Positions 59,640 to 64,000 of a stretch of 64,000 nucleotides of DNA are shown here, one piece after another. The notes beneath the pieces were generated by a model that saw nothing but the letters and a program-made list of their open reading frames with translations, was not told the DNA's origin and ran no database searches. The first letter of the stretch is position 1; each line of letters begins with the position of its first letter. The translations under genes were made by a program, and so were the position numbers. The stretch is from assembly GCA_965200505.1 (NCBI GenBank), contig OZ241343.1, forward strand, positions 2,108,001-2,172,000, read 5' to 3'. This DNA comes from VXNE01 sp965200505. Lineage in GTDB: Bacteria; Pseudomonadota; Gammaproteobacteria; Pseudomonadales; Azotimanducaceae.

Positions 59640-60467
59640 CTAGGGGCATCCGGGGCCTGCCCACATGGTCAGCCGCAGATGGTCCTCCGTGGCCTCGAAG
59701 TGGGGTTCCCGACCACTGCTTTGCCGCGCCAGCGGGATGATCTTGTTGCGCACACCCATGCCACGCGCATCGACGTAGCCATAGTCGCGCAGCACTTCGA
59801 CGATGAGCGGATTGCGGGCGGAACGCTGGCCGGCCAACACCTTCTTCACCGTCATGGTGTTCGGTAACGCGCCTGGGCTTAAGGTGTCCAGCCGGTTCTC
59901 ATACCTGGCCACCTCGACTTCCTCGTTGCGCGTCCAATCCCGGTGCGCGAGGGCATTGACGACCGCCTCCCGCACAGCGTCCTTGGCATAGTGCCAAAGG
60001 CGGTCGCGCCGCATGGCGTTGGTGGTGTCCGCTTCCGTTGAGAGGAAGGGCCGCATGGCACCCTCGAGCCGTTCGATCAACCCCTCTTCCACGATCTGTC
60101 GCCCGCCGCCCACGCGCCCGGCGAAGAAGGCGACCAGCGGCCCGTCCACCACCGTGTCGTCCAGCGCCCGATACGTCTTGTCGTCCCCGTCGAAGACCAT
60201 CCAGCGCACACCGGCCTGGGGCAGCAGCCTTCGTGGCCGGCGACCGAACAGCACCAGCCCGGCGATGGTGCAAACCGGCGGCCCGTCGTCGCGCTCGGTC
60301 AAGAAGCCCAGCCCGCACAAGCGTTCGTGCCACTCCGCCTCGGATGCTGGCGCTGCATCGTCGCCGACGACGCCGACGAGGTAGTCCTCCAGCCGATCCC
60401 TGCTCAAATCGCCCAAACCGCTGCCGGACACGGGCAGCAGTTCTGGGTGCAGCTCCGATTGGGTCAT
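59640..60467 (-). CDS. AlbA-less ATP-binding regulator-like protein
   Basis: A 275-residue relative of the COG2865 family (compare the gene at 54-1343). It contains the GHKL-like segment DAVREAVVNALAHRDWTRNEEVEV (N-box), ENRLDTLSPGALPN and the winged-helix-like RSARNPLIVEVLRDYGYVDARGMG. The usual N-terminal AlbA_2 domain is absent: the protein begins MTQSELHPELLP immediately after the nucleoside hydrolase gene. It is either an N-terminally truncated copy or a naturally short form. The frame is intact and the catalytic-type Asn and His are kept. Confidence 0.65.
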   Translation of the reverse strand: MTQSELHPELLPVSGSGLGDLSRDRLEDYLVGVVGDDAAPASEAEWHERLCGLGFLTERDDGPPVCTIAGLVLFGRRPRRLLPQAGVRWMVFDGDDKTYRALDDTVVDGPLVAFFAGRVGGGRQIVEEGLIERLEGAMRPFLSTEADTTNAMRRDRLWHYAKDAVREAVVNALAHRDWTRNEEVEVARYENRLDTLSPGALPNTMTVKKVLAGQRSARNPLIVEVLRDYGYVDARGMGVRNKIIPLARQSSGREPHFEATEDHLRLTMWAGPGCP

Positions 60468-60543
60468 GGGGCCTCGGGATTGCGTCTCATGGGTTGTCCG
60501 CGCAAGCCTACACCAGCCCCAAGCCATCGGCGCCGGGTGGAAG

Positions 60544-61452
60544 CTACGCCGTGAGCGTTTGGAGCACCACGTCCATCGCCCGCTCCGCATCGATGCGGTA
60601 GGCGACGTTGACGTTCGGCGCATCGCGCCGCCGCGACGTGCGTTCGTCCGTCACGGTCATGCCGTGGGTCAGTTCGCCGCGCGTTTCCACGCTGACGGCG
60701 CGGGGCTGTGTTTCGATCAAGTGCGGGTGGGTGAGGGCGAGCACCGCGCATGGGTCGTGCAGGGGCGCGTCGTTGCGGCCGACGAGCTCCCGCAGCCGTT
60801 CGTGGAGCGCTTCCAGGATGTCCGCGGCAAATGTAGCGCATGGCGAGGCCGATTCGCGCAGGCGCTCGACGGTGGCAGCGTCCGTGCAAAGCTGATGGGT
60901 TAGATTGAGGCCGCACTGGATGATGTTCGCGCCGCAGGAGAACACACGCGCCGCGGCCTCCGCGTCTGCCCACACGTTGAACTCGGCGACGCGGGTTGCG
61001 TTGCCGAACGTCGTGCTGCCGCCCATCAAGGAGATGCCGGCGATGCGTCGCGGCCAAGACGGGTCGCGTTCCATCGCGTGGGCCAAGTTGGTGAGCGGGC
61101 CGAGGGCCACCACCCAAGTGTCCGCGTCCGCAAGCTCGATGAGCTTATCGACGGCGTGGCCATCGGCAACGGTGCGCTTGTGGTCGAAGCGGGGGGCGCC
61201 ATTGAGGCCGGACTTGCCATGCACATGGGCGGCGTGCCGCGGCTCTGCGATGAGGGGGCGGTGGGCACCAGCGTACACTGGCGTCTCCACGCCCAAGAGC
61301 GCCATCACCAGCAGGGCGTTCTCGGTGGTGGCGTCCAGCGGCGCGTTGCCGGACACCGTAGTCACCGCCGCCACCTCCGCCCACCGATGCGCCACCATCA
61401 GCGCGATGGCATCGTCGTGCCCCGGATCGCAATCCACGATCATGCGGATCAT
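60544..61452 (-). CDS. Inosine-uridine preferring nucleoside hydrolase
   Basis: A 302-residue IUNH hydrolase that splits ribonucleosides to base and ribose. The calcium/ribose site is visible at the N-terminus in MIVDCDPGHDDAIALM (D7, D9, D13, D14), with TVSGNAPLDATTENA, VALGPLTNLAHAMERDPSWP, GGSTTFGNATRVAEFNVWAD and HDPCAVLALTHP. Length is normal. Substrate range within the family is broad, so the exact nucleoside is not assigned. It precedes the ATP-binding gene on the same strand, with 76 bases between them. Confidence 0.93.
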   Translation of the reverse strand: MIRMIVDCDPGHDDAIALMVAHRWAEVAAVTTVSGNAPLDATTENALLVMALLGVETPVYAGAHRPLIAEPRHAAHVHGKSGLNGAPRFDHKRTVADGHAVDKLIELADADTWVVALGPLTNLAHAMERDPSWPRRIAGISLMGGSTTFGNATRVAEFNVWADAEAAARVFSCGANIIQCGLNLTHQLCTDAATVERLRESASPCATFAADILEALHERLRELVGRNDAPLHDPCAVLALTHPHLIETQPRAVSVETRGELTHGMTVTDERTSRRRDAPNVNVAYRIDAERAMDVVLQTLTA

Positions 61453-61490
61453 GTGGGGACTATAGCCGAGTTGAGTGCGGTGGCGGTCGT

Positions 61491-62093
61491 TCAGCTATCG
61501 CCTTGTGTGCGAATGCTCTCCATGAGCAGATGCATGGAGGTGGACGGATTGCCGTGCGGGCAACCTTCCCGCTCTCGATCGCGTAGCGACTGCTTCCCGC
61601 GCTTCACTGCGGCGGCGTGGTTGGCTTGGATCACTGTTGGGTCGTTGAACAACTTGCCGCGGTCGGCGTGGTAGCTGGCACAGAGTCGTTCCAGCAAGCG
61701 CTGGCAGGCTCGACTGTCGATGGGCGCAGCGTGGTTTTGGTGGTGGAACACGGCCCACAGTTCGAAGCACGGATTGGAAATCGCCACGGAGATGCCGTTC
61801 TGCCTTGCAAGTTGTACCGCTTGTTTGAACCGCTTGTGTTCATCTCGGTCGAACACAGCCCAGACGTGAGTCTCGGTACCGCCTTCGGCGGCCTCCTTGA
61901 GGTCGATCGCTTTCTCGACTACGCCTTGTGGATCAAACCCTGTAGGTTTTACGCTGACGTTGGCAGCCTTGCATATGCGCTGGAACTCAATGATGTAGCC
62001 CGGTTCGGTCTTTTTGCCCTCTGTCACCACGATCACCTGCGGTTTCAGGGGCTTTGGCGCTCCGCCGCGGGAGGGCTTTCTCGTACGGGCCAT
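61491..62093 (-). CDS. rloB: RloB-like protein (Toprim-type, defence-linked)
   Basis: A 200-residue protein of the RloB family, a predicted Toprim-like nuclease. The acidic landmarks are E25 in VVTEGKKTEPGYIIEF and the D-x-D motif D82/D84 in WAVFDRDEHKRF, followed by ISNPCFELWAVFHHQ. RloB is usually encoded with the AAA ATPase RloA, as here, where the two genes are 7 bases apart. The pair occurs in restriction and abortive-infection loci. The block is less GC-rich than the flanks. Confidence 0.85.
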   Translation of the reverse strand: MARTRKPSRGGAPKPLKPQVIVVTEGKKTEPGYIIEFQRICKAANVSVKPTGFDPQGVVEKAIDLKEAAEGGTETHVWAVFDRDEHKRFKQAVQLARQNGISVAISNPCFELWAVFHHQNHAAPIDSRACQRLLERLCASYHADRGKLFNDPTVIQANHAAAVKRGKQSLRDREREGCPHGNPSTSMHLLMESIRTQGDS

Positions 62094-62100
62094 TGCGCCC

Positions 62101-63402
62101 CTAGTCGTTGAGGGCCACGGCGAGATCGCCGATCACCGGTGCCCCCCCTACACGACCATCTCGATAGACCCGTTCTAGATCTTCGCGCGACCGAATGCGG
62201 AAGTCCGTCAGCGGCGTGAAAGTCGATGCCCCGGAAGAGTCCTTCTCCGCGAGCCAAACTTCGTCGAGGTCCAGTTCATCGTGCAGCAGCGCAGTGTCGT
62301 GCAGTGTGGCGATTAGCTGCGCACTGTGCTGGTTCCTCTCGCTCTTGAAGAGTTGGATCAGTGCCTCCGTCAGGCGGTGGTGGAGGCTAGCATCCAACTC
62401 GTCCACCGCCACTAGCTGACCCACAGAGATGGCGTTCAACATCGGAATGGCCAAGGCGGCCAGTCGCTGTGTACCGCGGCTCTCCAAGTCATAGTCTAGG
62501 GAACGAGTCCCGGCAGTACCGGCGTGTTTGAAGCGAAATCGCTTCAACGATAGAACCAGTCTATCGGCATCGTCGGTCGTTCCAGTGAGGTTGGCGTAGG
62601 CGCGTTGGAACTCCCGGAACTTCTCCTGTTCAGCTTCGGGTATGTTGTAATCGTCGAGCTCGGTGCCCACTATCCCGAGGTCGGCTTGGCGCATCATTTC
62701 TAGGAATGCGTCTTTATATTCGAAGCCATCAAACCTCTTGGCGAATTCGGATTCGATGAGTGCGACCTGCGCTAGCTGCCATCCTTCTAAGAACTGCCGG
62801 TGGATCGCCCCAAGTTGCGGGTGGTTGTTCTGCGCCGCGGCGGAAAGGAACAGGCTGTTGGGCCGCGTGAGCGATGCGATTGCTTGGTTCTCGCCTCGCA
62901 GGCGCCCGCCAAACGCCATTTTCACGCCGCCCTCTGTAGCCGTACGACGGAACAACACTTGTGTCGTCTGTCGCTTGTGCCGTGCAATCCGATGCAGCCA
63001 TTCGTTCGTGTATTCGGTGTCGGTGCATGAGAAGCCGTATTCGTAAACTTCCTGTGATGCGCTGGCTTCTTGCTCTCGGACGGTGAACATGCAATGGAAA
63101 TGCGTGGGTTTGTCTTCGCTGTCGCCGTCGAGTAGGAAGGGGTATCGAGGAATACGATCCCCCGCGTCCCGCGACTTGTGCGAGTTCACGATGTGACTAC
63201 GCATCAACCGAATCGCGTGGACGAGATTGGATTTGCCCGATGCGTTGGCACCGTAGAGCACGGCCACTGGCACCGCGTCTTCCTCCAAGATCGGCACGGG
63301 CGTAGTGGGCCCCGACCGCTTGACTCGCTTGGCCGCCGTGAGCGTCAACTCCTGATGGTCGCGTATGGAGAGATGGTTCTCCACACCGAATCGCAACAAC
63401 AC
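62101..63402 (-). CDS. rloA: RloA-like AAA ATPase (ABC/Rad50-type)
   Basis: A 433-residue ATPase beginning at GTG 63402 behind GGGAGGGGG; a frame open to 63453 adds a short unlikely N-terminus. Walker A is GANASGKSN (residues 51-59) in LYGANASGKSNLVHAIRLMR. Walker B and the D-loop are in LVAVDELDASLHHRLTEALIQLF, and RGTQRLAALAIPML recalls the ABC signature. OLD/Rad50-like helical insertions occupy the middle. It pairs with RloB downstream. The likely role is phage defence by NTP-driven nuclease control, inferred from the family. Confidence 0.85.
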   Translation of the reverse strand: MLLRFGVENHLSIRDHQELTLTAAKRVKRSGPTTPVPILEEDAVPVAVLYGANASGKSNLVHAIRLMRSHIVNSHKSRDAGDRIPRYPFLLDGDSEDKPTHFHCMFTVREQEASASQEVYEYGFSCTDTEYTNEWLHRIARHKRQTTQVLFRRTATEGGVKMAFGGRLRGENQAIASLTRPNSLFLSAAAQNNHPQLGAIHRQFLEGWQLAQVALIESEFAKRFDGFEYKDAFLEMMRQADLGIVGTELDDYNIPEAEQEKFREFQRAYANLTGTTDDADRLVLSLKRFRFKHAGTAGTRSLDYDLESRGTQRLAALAIPMLNAISVGQLVAVDELDASLHHRLTEALIQLFKSERNQHSAQLIATLHDTALLHDELDLDEVWLAEKDSSGASTFTPLTDFRIRSREDLERVYRDGRVGGAPVIGDLAVALND

Positions 63403-63579
63403 GCTTCTGCCCCCTCCCCCCTCGCAATGAGGCTTCGCGGTGCATTGTGCCACTAATCCGCGTTAGACGCACGGTCGGGTAGCTGGCAGCTTGGCTGAGA
63501 GGCACCGGAGCGACCCCGGTTGGTCATGTCACACTCGCCCCCCAACTCTCGACTAGAATCGTCCGCACCGCTTCCTTGG

Positions 63580-64000
63580 ATGCCGCTGATGTCTCTGTCT
63601 TCCCCGATGCGCCTTGGGGCGCTTTTGGCCTCGCTGGCCGTCCTTGCGCCGCCGCTGATGGGCGAGCCGCAGTCCGCCACGCCGCCGCAGATCGAAGCGG
63701 CAACCGACGAAACCGCAACGCCGTGGACGAGCCTCGCCGCCAACGATGCGCCGGAGGACTTCCACTTCGTCATCGTCACCGATCGCACGGGTGGGGAGCG
63801 CCGGGGGGTGTTTCCCGCGGCGATGCCGAAGGTGAATCTGTTGGAGCCGGCGTTCGTGGTGAGCGTGGGCGACCTCATCGAGGGCTATACGCAGGATCAG
63901 GCGCAGCTAGACCGTGAGTGGGACGAGTTCGCCGGCTTCGTGAACGCCTTGGAGACGCCGTTTTTCCATGTCGCGGGCAATCACGACATGAGCAACGCCG
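63580..64000 (+). CDS. Metallophosphoesterase, N-terminal part (runs off the window)
   Basis: About 140 residues are visible before the window ends. A signal-like N-terminus (LGALLASLAVLAPPLMG) precedes a calcineurin-like fold. Metal-binding landmarks are FVIVTDRTGG (first Asp), VVSVGDLIEGY (GD motif) and HVAGNHDMSN (GNHD). Starts at 63580 or 63589 are in frame, with no strong Shine-Dalgarno for either. The substrate is unknown; exported relatives are often phosphohydrolases. Confidence 0.85.
   Translation, partial: MPLMSLSSPMRLGALLASLAVLAPPLMGEPQSATPPQIEAATDETATPWTSLAANDAPEDFHFVIVTDRTGGERRGVFPAAMPKVNLLEPAFVVSVGDLIEGYTQDQAQLDREWDEFAGFVNALETPFFHVAGNHDMSNA

Noticed and set aside
1..64000. CRISPR arrays, rRNA and tRNA genes
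   Set aside because: No regularly spaced short repeats with unique spacers, and no rRNA or full tRNA pattern, were seen on either strand; short or unusual RNAs could be missed by eye.

Overview
The window is a GC-rich stretch of bacterial chromosome. The gene order glyA-nrdR-ribD-ribH-nusB-thiL-pgpA, two TonB-dependent receptors, a Prc/Tsp protease and lipoprotein signals point to a Gram-negative gammaproteobacterium. Several luciferase-like oxidoreductases, a CaiB/BaiF CoA-transferase, a BCCT transporter and a PQQ sugar dehydrogenase would fit an uncultured marine or host-associated lineage. That placement is inference; no rRNA or tRNA gene was recognised.

Layout. 1-2300: an AlbA/Schlafen-type ATP-binding protein, a frameshifted DUF6642-like gene and a DUF433 gene. 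2300-8770: gloB, a C-rich spacer, then the glyA-to-pgpA housekeeping run ending in a hairpin. 8778-10130: three tandem RiPP precursors of the nitrile-hydratase-leader (NHLP) family with His-rich cores, one behind a promoter whose spacer holds a 13-base G tract. 10160-13700: amidase, argF and argD. 13868-14992: an intact IS481-like element with a 7-bp target duplication, followed directly by a threonine-rich leader peptide, an attenuator and a thrS that lacks the TGS domain. 17190-26440: an NYN-domain remnant, two tandem subtilases and a 2045-residue repeat/Calx-beta/LRR surface protein.

26500-34600: SDR, Prc protease, DinB-like protein, a solo IS end, BCCT transporter, a monooxygenase-like protein and two LLM oxidoreductases. 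34600-39830: a TonB receptor followed by a two-domain M16 peptidase, resembling a Fus-type import-and-digest pair. 40060-41660: an Rpn nuclease with a likely internal start, plus a free-standing duplicate of its C-terminal part. 41770-48730: LLM oxidoreductase, Rieske oxygenase, DUF1330, DUF5916 and a translationally coupled lipoprotein pair. 48860-50230: a PD-(D/E)XK nuclease with an unknown partner. 50280-61450: CoA-transferase, PQQ sugar dehydrogenase, serine hydrolase, TonB receptor, FAD oxidase, a truncated AlbA-type paralogue and a nucleoside hydrolase. 61490-63400: a RloA/RloB pair. The window ends inside a metallophosphoesterase gene.

The strongest candidates for something undescribed are the orphan His-rich NHLP precursors with a putatively phase-variable promoter, the Rpn gene with its detached C-terminal duplicate, and the threonine-leader attenuator that an IS has landed against.
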